From Qipengyuania psychrotolerans (lineage in GTDB: Bacteria > Pseudomonadota > Alphaproteobacteria > Sphingomonadales > Sphingomonadaceae), in NCBI RefSeq assembly GCF_019711355.1, contig NZ_CP081297.1, forward strand, positions 806,001 through 870,000: a DNA stretch of 64,000 bases, given 5' to 3'. The position numbers were made by a program, and so were the translations under genes. Under the pieces are notes generated by a model. It saw nothing but the letters and a program-made list of their open reading frames with translations. It was not told the origin of the DNA and ran no database searches. Shown here piece after piece: positions 16,818 to 26,296 of this stretch (position 1 is the stretch's first letter; each line of letters opens with the position of its first letter).

Positions 16818-19751
16818 ATGACTGATTTTCCGCGCGCCGCACGGCGTTTCGCGATTTTGCTCCCCTTTGCCTTTCTGGCAGCGCAGCCGATGGCGGCGCA
16901 GGAAGCAGCTGTACCTGCTTCCCTACAGGCCGAGGGTGAGGTTCCGTGGATATATGAGGGCAGCGATGTCCCGCGCGATCAGGAATGGCTGTTTGGCGAG
17001 CTGAATAACGGCCTGCGCTATGGTGTGCGCGAAAATGGTGTCCCGCCAAACCAGGTTTCAATCCGGGTGCGCATCGATGCCGGCTCGCTGTACGAAAATG
17101 ACAACGAGCTTGGCTACGCGCATCTGCTGGAACACCTGCTGTTCCGCGAAAGCAAATACCTCGGCGTTTCGGAAGCGATCCCCACGTGGCAGCGTCTGGG
17201 TGCGACTTTCGGCAGCGATACCAATGCCGAAACCAGCCCGACGCATACGGTCTACAAACTTGACCTACCAAATGTAGATCCGGCCAAGCTGGAAGAGAGC
17301 ATGAAGCTGCTGTCCGGCATGGTTCGCGCACCGGTTCTTTCCGATGGGAATGTCCGCACCGAAGTCCCGATTGTCCTTGCCGAAAAGCGCGAGCGCGGCG
17401 GCGTGGGTGAGCGCGTGGCGGAAACGTCGATGAAGACGCTGTTTGCAGGGCAGCGCTTAGCCGAACGCCTCACAATTGGTACTGAGGAAAGCCTCGAAAG
17501 CGCCACCGGCCGATCAGTTCAGGCGTTTTATGATCGCTGGTATCGTCCGGAAAATACGGTCATTTCGGTTGTCGGAGACCTCGATCCGATCCTGTTCGCA
17601 TCTCTGGTCGAGAAGTATTTTCAGGATTGGTCGGTTTCCGGCGAACCGGCGCCAGCGCCCGTTTTTGGCGACCCGATCGCTCCTGCAGGTGCGGACGCCG
17701 ACAATCCCGTGGGCGAAGTTGCGGTGATGGTCGAGCCGACCCTTCCGCGCGCCATGACTTACGGATACTTCCGCCCTTGGCGCCAGGTCCAGGACACCGT
17801 CATCTACAATGAAGGCCGCCTGCGCGAGCAGCTGGCATTGCAGCTCATCAACCGCCGTCTCGAATCCCGGGCGCGCGGCGGCGGAAGCTATCTCTATGCA
17901 CAGGTCAGCGAGGCCAAGATCAGCCGCTCGACCCATGCCACACTGGTGCAGTTCGCGCCGCTGACCGAAGATTGGCAGGCCGCTCTGGACGATGTCCGCG
18001 GAGTGATTGCCGATGCGATTGCCGAACCGCCTACCCTCGAAGAACTGCAGCGCGAGCTCGACGAGATGGAAGTTGGCTATGCCAACCTTGTCGAACAGCG
18101 CTCGGTCCTTGCCGGTTCGGGATATGCCGACGACCTGGTGAACGCAGTCGATATTCGCGAAGCGATCGCGGCGCCGGAAACATTCCTGATGGTGTTCAAT
18201 TCGATGCGCGAGAAGGCCACGCCTGAGAGCGTGCTCGCCGAAACGCGTGAACTGTTTGAAGGCAATGTCATCCGCGCAACCTACATCACCCCGGCAGCAG
18301 GCGAGGCGACCGAAGAAAGCTTGCAAGCAGCACTTTCGCGCACGGTAATGGCTGACGGAGACGCCCGTGTGGCGGCCCAAACGGTATCGTTCGATGATTT
18401 ACCTCCGGTTGGAGAGCCGGGAACGCTGGTCGAGCGTGCGGTGCATGCCTTCGGACAGGTCGAGCGGGTCAAGTTCGACAACGGTGTGCAGGCACTGCTG
18501 CTCGCCAACGAGAACGAGCCGGGCCGGGTCGCAGTCAAGGTGCGCTTTGGTGCTGGTATCCGCGCCTTCGCTCCGGAAGACGCAGCACTCATTCAGCTCG
18601 GTGAAGCGGCGCTGATCCAGTCGGGTTTTGGCGACATTGGTCAGAACGATCTTGATCGTCTCGCAACCGGGCGCAAGTTCGGTTTCGAATTCGGTATCGG
18701 TGAGGGTGCATTCACCTTCGATGCGCAGACCCGGAAGCAGGATCTCGAAGACCAACTTTATCTGTTTGCGGCCAAGCTGGGTATGCCGCGCTGGGATGAA
18801 CTGCCATTCGCCCGGGCAAAGGCAGCTGCGAAAAGCGCCTTCGACAGCTACGAATCCAGTCCGGCCGGCATCGTCAACCGCGACCTCGAATATTTCGTCT
18901 ACGGCCAAGATAGCCGGTTCAAGACTGCCACGCCCGAGATGCTTGACGCGGCCACGCTTGAGGATTTCCGCAACCTGTGGGAACCGGCCCTGCGCCAAGG
19001 CCCGATCGAGGTCCTGATCTTCGGGGATTACGACAAGGAAGCGGCCATCGAAACGCTGAGGCGGACCTTTGGGGCGCTCCCCGACCGCGAGCCGATCCCG
19101 GCCGAGGATCTCAATCGCGATCTTGGTTTCGCCACCCCCGGCGAAACGCTCGTGCGTTACCATCAAGGTGAAGCGGACCAGGCAGCGGCCGTTGTTGCAT
19201 GGCCGGTTGGCGCCGGTCCCGCAGAAATCCGCAAATCCCGCCAGCTCGCCATTCTGACCGAAGTCTTCAACAACCGGTTGCGCGATGCGATGCGCGAGCA
19301 GGCCGGGGCAAGCTATGCTCCTGTTGTTCGGCTCGATTGGCCAATCGACGTGGAGACTGGCGGAACTGTCACTGCGCTTGCCCAATTGCGCCCCGGCGAT
19401 GTGCCTTCGTTCTTCGCCGCCGCAGACAAGATAGCGCGTGATCTTACCCAGACACCGCCAACCGTGGACGAGCTGTCGCAGGCCACCGAGCCGCTGCGCA
19501 ATTATTACGAGCGTATCTCGAGCGGGAATTACTTCTTCCTGCTGCAGCTGGAAAATTCGACCGTCGATCCTCGCCGGATGCGGTCTCTGCGGGGCCTCCT
19601 GAACGATTATTCGCAGACGACGCCCGAAGCGATGCAGGCCCTCGCGCAGGAGTATTTCGGCGACAAATCGGGCTGGCGCATGGCGGTGATACCCCAGGGC
19701 CAGGATCTGGCCACCGCAGTGTCGTCATCACCCGCAACAAGCGGACGCTGA
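16818..19751 (+). CDS. M16 family zinc protease, two-domain, secreted
   Basis: Periplasmic insulinase-family (pitrilysin-type) protease of about 977 residues. A signal peptide ends near AAQPMAAQEA (residues 20-30). The inverted zinc motif H102-L-L-E105-H106 (HXXEH) is in the first domain; the second half repeats the M16 fold without the motif and is expected to form the other half of the chamber. ATGs at 16764 and 16809 lie upstream; 16818 gives the most compact signal peptide. Such enzymes degrade peptides or process outer-membrane proteins. Substrate unknown. Confidence 0.9.
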   Translation: MTDFPRAARRFAILLPFAFLAAQPMAAQEAAVPASLQAEGEVPWIYEGSDVPRDQEWLFGELNNGLRYGVRENGVPPNQVSIRVRIDAGSLYENDNELGYAHLLEHLLFRESKYLGVSEAIPTWQRLGATFGSDTNAETSPTHTVYKLDLPNVDPAKLEESMKLLSGMVRAPVLSDGNVRTEVPIVLAEKRERGGVGERVAETSMKTLFAGQRLAERLTIGTEESLESATGRSVQAFYDRWYRPENTVISVVGDLDPILFASLVEKYFQDWSVSGEPAPAPVFGDPIAPAGADADNPVGEVAVMVEPTLPRAMTYGYFRPWRQVQDTVIYNEGRLREQLALQLINRRLESRARGGGSYLYAQVSEAKISRSTHATLVQFAPLTEDWQAALDDVRGVIADAIAEPPTLEELQRELDEMEVGYANLVEQRSVLAGSGYADDLVNAVDIREAIAAPETFLMVFNSMREKATPESVLAETRELFEGNVIRATYITPAAGEATEESLQAALSRTVMADGDARVAAQTVSFDDLPPVGEPGTLVERAVHAFGQVERVKFDNGVQALLLANENEPGRVAVKVRFGAGIRAFAPEDAALIQLGEAALIQSGFGDIGQNDLDRLATGRKFGFEFGIGEGAFTFDAQTRKQDLEDQLYLFAAKLGMPRWDELPFARAKAAAKSAFDSYESSPAGIVNRDLEYFVYGQDSRFKTATPEMLDAATLEDFRNLWEPALRQGPIEVLIFGDYDKEAAIETLRRTFGALPDREPIPAEDLNRDLGFATPGETLVRYHQGEADQAAAVVAWPVGAGPAEIRKSRQLAILTEVFNNRLRDAMREQAGASYAPVVRLDWPIDVETGGTVTALAQLRPGDVPSFFAAADKIARDLTQTPPTVDELSQATEPLRNYYERISSGNYFFLLQLENSTVDPRRMRSLRGLLNDYSQTTPEAMQALAQEYFGDKSGWRMAVIPQGQDLATAVSSSPATSGR

Positions 19752-19858
19752 TCACCGATCACGGCAATCGAGCTTTTGTGCTGGCCAAGTTTATGCTGCT
19801 TGCGCGAAAGAGGCGGATGCGGTTGCTGTGACGGCTGTGATACGAAACGATTGGATTA

Positions 19859-21235
19859 ATGATGGCACGCGAATGGGCACCCGATAGCTGGCGGAACTTC
19901 GAAGCACGGCATCTGCCGCGCTACGAAGATGCTGCTGCGCTTGAAGAAGCGACCATGGCTTTGGCCAGCCATCCGCCGCTTGTCTTTGCGGGCGAAGCCC
20001 GTGCGCTCAAGGCTGATCTGGCCGAGGTGTCCCAGGGTAAGGCGTTTCTGCTGCAAGGCGGCGATTGCGCCGAAAGCTTCGCCGAATTCCACCCCAATAA
20101 TATTCGCGACACTTTCCGTGTGCTGTTGCAGATGGCGGTCGTCATGACCTTCGCCAGCAAGAAGCCGGTACTCAAGGTTGGCCGGATGGCCGGGCAATTT
20201 GCCAAGCCGCGCAGTTCGGAAACGGAAACGCAGGGTGATATGACGCTGCCGAGTTACCTTGGCGACAATATCAACGGCATCGATTTCAATCCGGAGAGCA
20301 GGCGCAACGATCCGCAGCGGATGGTGCGCGCCTATTTTCAGGCCGCCTCCACGCTCAACCTGCTGCGTGCGTTTGCAGGCGGCGGATATGCCAATCTGCG
20401 CCAGGTTCACCAATGGACGCTGGACTTCATGGGCCGCAGTCCATGGGCCGACAAGTTCGGCAATCTGGCCGACCGGATTGGCGAAGCGCTCGATTTCATG
20501 GAAGCCTGCGGTGTCGACCCCGCGACCGTTCCCCAGCTTCAGGGCACCAGCTTCTACACCAGCCACGAAGCGTTGCTGCTGCCTTACGAACAGGCGCTTA
20601 CCCGCCGCGATAGCCTGACCGGCGAGTGGTACGATACCAGCGCGCATATGCTGTGGATCGGCGACCGCACGAGGTTCGAAGACAGTGCCCACGTCGAATT
20701 TGCGCGCGGTATCGGCAATCCGCTCGGCATGAAGTGTGGGCCCAGCCTCGAGACTGACGCGCTGCTGCGCCTGCTCGACACGCTCAATCCGGCGCGCGAG
20801 GCGGGCCGGATCACCCTGATCAGCCGCTTTGGTCACGACAAGGTGGAAGAGGGACTGCCGCGTCTCGTGCGCGCGGTAAAAGCGGAAGGTCATCCGGTCG
20901 TGTGGAGCTGTGATCCGATGCACGGCAACGTTGTGAAATCGGATAGCGGGTACAAGACCCGCCCGTTCGACCGTATCCTGACCGAAGTAAAAGGGTTCTT
21001 CGCCGTTCACCGTGCAGAAGGTACGCATCCCGGCGGTATCCATGTCGAAATGACGGGGCAGGATGTCACCGAATGTGTCGGCGGCGCTGTCGCGATCACG
21101 GACGAGGCGCTCAAGGATCGTTACCACACGCATTGCGATCCGCGCCTGAACGCAGCCCAATCCCTCGAATTGGCATTTCTCATCGCGGAAACTCTCAATG
21201 TCGAGCAGGAACAACTGGAAGCAGACGCGGCCTGA
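19859..21235 (+). CDS. Class II 3-deoxy-7-phosphoheptulonate (DAHP) synthase
   Basis: Plant/actinobacterial-type (class II) DAHP synthase of 458 residues, first enzyme of the shikimate pathway, condensing phosphoenolpyruvate and erythrose 4-phosphate. Diagnostic segments are [13 protein letters not shown] (with the metal-binding Cys), [14 protein letters not shown], and the WSCDPMHGN and [15 protein letters not shown] blocks. It carries none of the long N-terminal extension of mycobacterial AroG. It is followed by a perfect inverted repeat before the next gene. Confidence 0.95.
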   Translation: MMAREWAPDSWRNFEARHLPRYEDAAALEEATMALASHPPLVFAGEARALKADLAEVSQGKAFLLQGGDCAESFAEFHPNNIRDTFRVLLQMAVVMTFASKKPVLKVGRMAGQFAKPRSSETETQGDMTLPSYLGDNINGIDFNPESRRNDPQRMVRAYFQAASTLNLLRAFAGGGYANLRQVHQWTLDFMGRSPWADKFGNLADRIGEALDFMEACGVDPATVPQLQGTSFYTSHEALLLPYEQALTRRDSLTGEWYDTSAHMLWIGDRTRFEDSAHVEFARGIGNPLGMKCGPSLETDALLRLLDTLNPAREAGRITLISRFGHDKVEEGLPRLVRAVKAEGHPVVWSCDPMHGNVVKSDSGYKTRPFDRILTEVKGFFAVHRAEGTHPGGIHVEMTGQDVTECVGGAVAITDEALKDRYHTHCDPRLNAAQSLELAFLIAETLNVEQEQLEADAA

Positions 21236-21288
21236 TCCTCGGCCACTACGCTTTCTTACCTAGCTGATTCTCGACGCAAACTTTCCGG

Positions 21289-21314
21289 ACCGTTGGCATT
21301 GTGATGCCAACGGT
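21289..21314. repeat. Perfect 11-bp inverted repeat between DAHP synthase and diguanylate cyclase
   Basis: ACCGTTGGCAT (21289-21299), loop TGTG, then ATGCCAACGGT (21304-21314). The hairpin has no T-run on either side, so it is either a weak terminator for the DAHP synthase gene or an operator or leader hairpin just before the diguanylate cyclase ribosome site. Confidence 0.7.
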
Positions 21315-21328
21315 TAGAGGAGTTTGCG

Positions 21329-22435
21329 TTGCCCACGAGCGACACGGCAGGATTGGCGGATTTTACGCTGGGAATGACAGGAGGCCTGGCGCTGGCCGCA
21401 GCGATCTTCGTCGCTGCGTTCAATCCGGCTATTGGCTTCCCGCTAGCGGGCCTAGGGCTCGGAGCGCTCCTGTGGCGATACCAGCGAAGGGAGCGGCTGT
21501 TAGCTTCGAAAACCGCCGATCTTGAACGCAGCGTTCGTCATCTGGAGGCAGCGGAAGGGCTGGCCGGTATCGGGAGATGGTGCATTGAATATCCGGAAAA
21601 GCGCCATCTGTGGTCGGAGGAAATGTGTCACATCGCAGGCCTTTCTGCCGGCACTGCGCCGAGCAAGGCCCTGCTCGCCCGGATAATGCCCGAAGGTTTG
21701 TCTCAGCTAGAGGTGACCCTGGATGCCCACGCCTCTGACACCGAGCCATTCGTTGCCGAGTTCGAGCTTATCCACCCAAGCGGCGGACCGCGCATTCTCA
21801 GGGCGCGCGCGCGCTATGTCTTCAGCCGTGAAGGAGAGCGAGAGTGCGTGTTCATGGTCGTTCGCGACAATAGCGAGGAATACGCCAGTGTTCGTGAGGC
21901 GGAGATCGAAAAACAGCGGGCTCTAAAATTGGCAGAAGAGGCACGCCGCGAGGCTAATACCGATGCGCTGACCGGCCTCGCAAGTCGCCGCGCCATCATG
22001 AGTGCTCTCGACCGGGCGGTGCTGGATGCGCACAAATCGGGCAAGGCCTTCTCGGTTGTCGTCATCGACGTCGATCACTTCAAGCGGATCAATGACCGCC
22101 ACGGCCACGCCGTGGGTGACAGGGTGCTCTCGAAGCTTGCCGAGATCGCCATCCATCAGGCGCGCGGCGCGGACCGTGTCGGGCGCATGGGCGGCGAAGA
22201 GTTTCTCTGGCTCCTGCCCGATTGTGACGAAGATGCTGCGAAGGATGCCGCGGAAAGGCTGCGCTGGGCAATCGAAGTGGGCACGCATTCCGCACCGGTT
22301 CCGCAGGTCACAATCAGTGCTGGTCACGCAACGCTGGGCGAGGGTGAGGGAGCACTTTCGCTTTTCGCGAGGGCTGACAAGGGGTTGTATGACGCGAAAC
22401 GAAGTGGTCGTAACCGAGTTATCCGGGCGGCATGA
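21329..22435 (+). CDS. Membrane diguanylate cyclase with PAS-like domain
   Basis: GGDEF protein of 368 residues that makes cyclic-di-GMP. Two hydrophobic segments lie at about 14-31 and 34-49, a coiled or PAS-like region covers 60-190, and the GGDEF domain starts near 210 (ANTDALTGLASRR). The signature is GGEEF at 288-292, an active variant, and the inhibitory I-site RxxD is R279-G-A-D282, five residues upstream, so feedback inhibition is expected. The start is TTG, supported by a GAGGAG ribosome site. No phosphodiesterase is nearby. Confidence 0.9.
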   Translation: MPTSDTAGLADFTLGMTGGLALAAAIFVAAFNPAIGFPLAGLGLGALLWRYQRRERLLASKTADLERSVRHLEAAEGLAGIGRWCIEYPEKRHLWSEEMCHIAGLSAGTAPSKALLARIMPEGLSQLEVTLDAHASDTEPFVAEFELIHPSGGPRILRARARYVFSREGERECVFMVVRDNSEEYASVREAEIEKQRALKLAEEARREANTDALTGLASRRAIMSALDRAVLDAHKSGKAFSVVVIDVDHFKRINDRHGHAVGDRVLSKLAEIAIHQARGADRVGRMGGEEFLWLLPDCDEDAAKDAAERLRWAIEVGTHSAPVPQVTISAGHATLGEGEGALSLFARADKGLYDAKRSGRNRVIRAA

Positions 22436-22559
22436 TATGGGAAGCTCATCATTAGTTAGGATTTTGATATAACGCGCCTAACGGCCTTCCAACCGCCATC
22501 TAAATGCGCCATGAAGGGCGGCAGTTGTTCAATTCCGGCAACTTGACCGTGCGGAGAAT

Positions 22560-23816
22560 ATGCCCATCACAGCCCGGGCAGATCAGGTTCGAACTTGCCC
22601 TTCGGAATTGTCGAAGGCCTTTCGTGACACGCGTTCGCTCAGCGAATGTCTGGTCGCGCCCCTGTCAGAAGCGGACGCCACACTCCAGTCCATGGAAGAT
22701 GCGTCGCCCGCCAAATGGCATCTGGCTCATCCGACATGGTTCTGGGAAACATTCCTGCTGCGCGACCACCTTGATGGTTACACGCTGTACAACGAAGACT
22801 GGCCGTTCGTTTTCAATTCCTATTATGAGGCCGAAGGGGAGCGGATCGCCCGGTTTTCACGAGGCATGCTCTCGCGGCCCACGCTGTCCCAGATCACCGA
22901 CTGGCGTGAAAAAGTCGATGCGGCGATGGAGCCTCTGTTCGAACGGGAAGAGCTTGCTTTGCTGATCGCGCTCGGCATTGCGCATGAACAGCAGCATCAG
23001 GAATTGATGCTGACCGATATCAAGCACGCTCTGTTCCAGAACCCGCTTGGCTCGTCGATGTGGGAAGAGCCCGATGGCAAAACTGCATCACACGCCGAGG
23101 GATGGCATTCCCACCCCGGCGGCATTGCGCGGATCGGCCACCAGGAAGCCGGTTTTGCGTTCGACAACGAAGGGCCTGTTCACCGCGTCCTGCTCGAGCC
23201 GTTCGAACTGAATGTCCGCCTGGTCACCAATCGCCAATGGAGCGAATTCGTCGCCGATGGCGGATATGAAACCGCGTCCCTGTGGCTTTCCGACGGCTGG
23301 GCCTGGGTCAGGGAAGACGCGATCACCGCGCCGTCATATTGGCGAGGCGACAAACATTTCACGCACTCCGGCTGGCAGCCCCGCGATCCCGATGCGCCGG
23401 TCACGCATATCTCGTATTTCGAAGCCGATGCGTTTGCGGCATGGGCAGGCATGAGATTGCCGACCGAATTCGAATGGGAAGCGATTGCGCGCGGGCAGGA
23501 GGGCGAGTGTGCAGCACACGATCCGTGCGCCGGAAACCAGCTCGATGAAGCTGCTCCTCCGTCGCCGCAAGGTAGCGAGGGGCTGTTCGGCGATTGCTGG
23601 CAATTCACTCGTTCCGGCTATTTGCCATATCCGCGTTTCCAGCCTGCTGCAGGCGCAGTTGGTGAATACAATGGCAAGTTCATGAACGGACAGTTCGTGC
23701 TCAAGGGTGCGAGCTGCGCCACGGTGCGCGGGCACTCACGTGCAAGTTACCGAAATTTCTTTTATCCGCACCAGCGCTGGCAGTTTACCGGCCTGAGGCT
23801 TGCGAGGGACGTATGA
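22560..23816 (+). CDS. egtB: Ergothioneine biosynthesis sulfoxide synthase EgtB
   Basis: EgtB of 418 residues: an N-terminal DinB-like domain and a C-terminal formylglycine-generating-enzyme-like domain. It is an iron enzyme joining a thiol to trimethylhistidine. Iron ligands are inferred as H54, H142 and H146 (HEQQHQE), with Q145 in the trimethylhistidine-contact position. The C-terminal block reads RNFFYPHQRWQF, where actinobacterial EgtB has an RNWDYP-type block whose Asp and downstream Arg bind gamma-glutamylcysteine; both are replaced here. An adjacent Y88-Y89 pair is present. This suggests cysteine use, as in the Chloracidobacterium enzyme. Stop overlaps egtD as ATGA. Confidence 0.93.
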   Translation: MPITARADQVRTCPSELSKAFRDTRSLSECLVAPLSEADATLQSMEDASPAKWHLAHPTWFWETFLLRDHLDGYTLYNEDWPFVFNSYYEAEGERIARFSRGMLSRPTLSQITDWREKVDAAMEPLFEREELALLIALGIAHEQQHQELMLTDIKHALFQNPLGSSMWEEPDGKTASHAEGWHSHPGGIARIGHQEAGFAFDNEGPVHRVLLEPFELNVRLVTNRQWSEFVADGGYETASLWLSDGWAWVREDAITAPSYWRGDKHFTHSGWQPRDPDAPVTHISYFEADAFAAWAGMRLPTEFEWEAIARGQEGECAAHDPCAGNQLDEAAPPSPQGSEGLFGDCWQFTRSGYLPYPRFQPAAGAVGEYNGKFMNGQFVLKGASCATVRGHSRASYRNFFYPHQRWQFTGLRLARDV

Positions 23817-24811
23817 CGGCTAAACAAGGGATCGCGCTGGTCGATCTGGACGAAGGCGGTGTGAACCGCGCATTCCGTAAAGACGTGTTGAGCGGGCTCA
23901 GCCAGCCGCAAAAGGCGGTGCCGGCGCGGTGGCTTTATGATGACGCCGGTTCGCAATTGTTCGAGGATATTACCGGCCTCGAAGAATACTATCCGACACG
24001 CGCCGAAACGGAAATCCTCCGCGCGGAAGGCGATACCTTTCGCCAACTGATCGGCGAGGGCAGGGCGGTGGTGGAATTCGGCTCTGGCAGTTCCGTGAAG
24101 ACGCCTCTGCTGCTGTCCGCCATTGCCCCGGGTGCTTACGTGCCGCTCGATATCGCAGGCGATTTCCTGCGCGAATCCTCCGCGGCTCTGGCAAAGAAGT
24201 TTCCCGGATTGCCGGTATATCCGGTCGAGGCGGACTTCATGGGCGAAGTCCAGCTTCCAAGTGAGGTTCGGGGAATGAAGAAGCTTGGCTTTTTCCCGGG
24301 CTCCACCATCGGCAATATGGTTGCGCGCACTTCGGTTGACCTGCTGCGCTCAATGCGCGCGACGCTTGGCGGCACGGAAGCCGACAGACCGTTGCTGCTG
24401 ATCGGGATGGACCTTGTGAAAGACGCCTCGGTTCTTGAGGCGGCCTATGATGACGCAAAGGGCGTCACTGCGGCATTTAATCTTAATCTCGCCCGGCGGA
24501 TAAACCGCGAGCTTGAGGGCACGCTGCCAGTGGAATCGCTGAAACACCGCGCGGTGTGGAACGATGATTTCGCGCGCGTCGAAATGCACCTCGAGGCGCA
24601 GCGCGACATTGCCTTCACCGTATCGGGCGAAAGCTTCGCGATGCAGAAGGGCGAGACGATCCACACCGAAAACAGCCACAAGTTCACGCGGCGCAGTGCC
24701 AATCTGCTGTTGCTTGCAGGCGGCTGGACACCGCTGAAACGCTGGACTGACAGCCAAGGCAGGTTTTCGCTCATTCTTGCCGAAGCCAGCGAGCACCGCG
24801 ACGCACCCTAA
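23813..24811 (+). CDS. egtD: L-histidine N-alpha-methyltransferase EgtD
   Basis: EgtD of 332 residues, converting histidine to trimethylhistidine (hercynine) with three S-adenosylmethionine. Key parts: YDDAGSQLFEDITGLEEYYP at 42-61, the SAM loop EFGSGSSVKT at 88-97, GSTIGN with N168, Y212 in an EAAYDD segment, and the substrate-binding E286 and S288 in the TENSHKF block. These match the histidine-binding Asn, Tyr, Glu and Ser of the mycobacterial enzyme by pattern. Coupled to egtB; the pair is sufficient for ergothioneine if a lyase is supplied from elsewhere. Confidence 0.95.
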   Translation: MTAKQGIALVDLDEGGVNRAFRKDVLSGLSQPQKAVPARWLYDDAGSQLFEDITGLEEYYPTRAETEILRAEGDTFRQLIGEGRAVVEFGSGSSVKTPLLLSAIAPGAYVPLDIAGDFLRESSAALAKKFPGLPVYPVEADFMGEVQLPSEVRGMKKLGFFPGSTIGNMVARTSVDLLRSMRATLGGTEADRPLLLIGMDLVKDASVLEAAYDDAKGVTAAFNLNLARRINRELEGTLPVESLKHRAVWNDDFARVEMHLEAQRDIAFTVSGESFAMQKGETIHTENSHKFTRRSANLLLLAGGWTPLKRWTDSQGRFSLILAEASEHRDAP

Positions 24812-24853
24812 CTGTTCATGGACGTGCTAATGCGAAGCACCTATATCTGAAGG

Positions 24854-25510
24854 ATGGAGCCGGAAGCCATCCTCTCTGCCGCAGCCGAATTGATCCGCAT
24901 GGTCCCGCGTTCGGGGTTGCTGATCGGGACAATTGGCGCACTGGCGCTTGGCTTCATTGGATCGATCATGCTTCGCCGCAAAGTCGCTGGCGGCAGGATG
25001 GTGCGCACTGTCAGCACCTTGGCTCTGGTCGGGATACTCGTGACCGTTTTCCTTCAGATCGCCCGCTTCGATCCGCGCCTCGATTCGATGACGGAAATCG
25101 GCCTTCCAGACCAGACGATCGTTGGCGAGGAAACGGTCATCCCGATGGCGCCCGACGGTCATTACTGGCTCCGTGCGAACGTCAACGGTGTGCCGACGCG
25201 CCTGATGGTCGATACTGGCGCGACATTGACGGCTTTTTCCACTCCATCTGCCGATGCAGCGGGGCTTCGGCCCAGGCCGGGAGGTCTGCCGGTCATGCTC
25301 AACACCGCCAATGGCACCGTGACAGCAGATTTGACGACCATTGAGGATCTTTCATTCGGCAATATTCGCGCAGAAGGCCTTGATGCAGTGATTGCGCCCA
25401 ATCTGGGCCGCACCAATGTGCTGGGAATGAATTTCCTCTCGCGGCTGAAAGGCTGGCGGGTCGAAGAGGGGGATCTTATCCTCACCCCCGTCGCAGGTGA
25501 TTTGCAGTAG
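24854..25510 (+). CDS. Membrane-anchored retropepsin-like aspartic protease (TIGR02281 type)
   Basis: Clan AA aspartic protease of 218 residues with two hydrophobic segments (about 18-36 and 50-68) followed by a periplasmic-facing single retropepsin lobe. The catalytic motif is LMVDTGAT (D119 by count from the ATG), and a later NVLGMNFLSRL block closes the lobe. Proteins of this family work as homodimers. The start ATG is 42 bases after egtD. Physiological substrate unknown; the link to ergothioneine is positional only. Confidence 0.87.
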   Translation: MEPEAILSAAAELIRMVPRSGLLIGTIGALALGFIGSIMLRRKVAGGRMVRTVSTLALVGILVTVFLQIARFDPRLDSMTEIGLPDQTIVGEETVIPMAPDGHYWLRANVNGVPTRLMVDTGATLTAFSTPSADAAGLRPRPGGLPVMLNTANGTVTADLTTIEDLSFGNIRAEGLDAVIAPNLGRTNVLGMNFLSRLKGWRVEEGDLILTPVAGDLQ

Positions 25511-25552
25511 CCAGCGTTTGACGCAGGCGTGCCAGCCGTTATTGCCACTGTG

Positions 25553-26296
25553 ATGGCAAGCCAGCATCCGCTCCCATCCCCGCCTCCCTTCGCCGACCTG
25601 CTGTCGCAGGAACGGGCGGCGGTCTTCCTCGATTTCGACGGCACTCTGGTCGAACTTGCGCCCGAGCCCGATGCGATCGAGGTGCCCGGCCATCTCAATC
25701 TACGTCTGCACGAACTGAAGGCCCGGTTGGAGGGGCGTCTTGCCTTGGTCAGCGGGCGCGCAATTGATGATCTTACGCGGCATCTAGGCTCATGCGAAAT
25801 CGCCATGGCTGGCTCTCATGGCCTGCACACCGTCCGGGCTGACGGAGAGCTGGCAGGGCGCAGCCCGGAAGCATTGCCGGGTGATGCAGTCGAAGCCTTG
25901 CGCGTCTTTGCGCAGGCAAACGAACTTCGCTACGAAACGAAAAGCCACGGCGGTGCGCTGCATTACCGGTCCGACCCCTCTCGCAAGGATCAGGTCGATG
26001 CATTTGCCGCCAAGGTTGCGCGGCAGTTCAGCCTCGAAGTAAAGCACGGCAAATGCGTGGCTGAACTGGTATTTCCAGGGACGAGCAAAGCCTCTGCGGT
26101 CCAGACCTTCATGTCGCAGCCGCCATTTGTCGGGGCGGTCCCGATTTTCCTTGGTGACGACGTCACTGACGAGGACGGAATGAGGGCCGCAATCGAATGC
26201 GGAGGTTTTGGCATTGCCGTGGGCGAGCGCGACAGCGACAGTGCCCGGTATCACCTCAGCGGCGTGGCAGCCGTGCATGAATGGCTGGAACTGTGA
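25553..26296 (+). CDS. otsB: Trehalose-6-phosphate phosphatase
   Basis: HAD-superfamily phosphatase of 247 residues removing phosphate from trehalose 6-phosphate. Motif I is FLDFDGTLVEL with both catalytic Asp residues, followed by the SGR motif (SGRAIDDL) and the GDDVTDEDG motif near the C-terminus. The ATG at 25553 is used; a GTG at 25529 would add 8 residues, and neither has a strong ribosome site. First gene of otsB-GH15-otsA; its 3' end overlaps the GH15 gene by 16 bases. Confidence 0.93.
   Translation: MASQHPLPSPPPFADLLSQERAAVFLDFDGTLVELAPEPDAIEVPGHLNLRLHELKARLEGRLALVSGRAIDDLTRHLGSCEIAMAGSHGLHTVRADGELAGRSPEALPGDAVEALRVFAQANELRYETKSHGGALHYRSDPSRKDQVDAFAAKVARQFSLEVKHGKCVAELVFPGTSKASAVQTFMSQPPFVGAVPIFLGDDVTDEDGMRAAIECGGFGIAVGERDSDSARYHLSGVAAVHEWLEL

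Noticed and set aside
19856..21214. 452-codon open frame on the minus strand, exactly opposite the DAHP synthase gene
   Set aside because: It mirrors the real gene, has no recognisable domain or ribosome site, and long antisense frames are expected in GC-rich genes with biased third positions.
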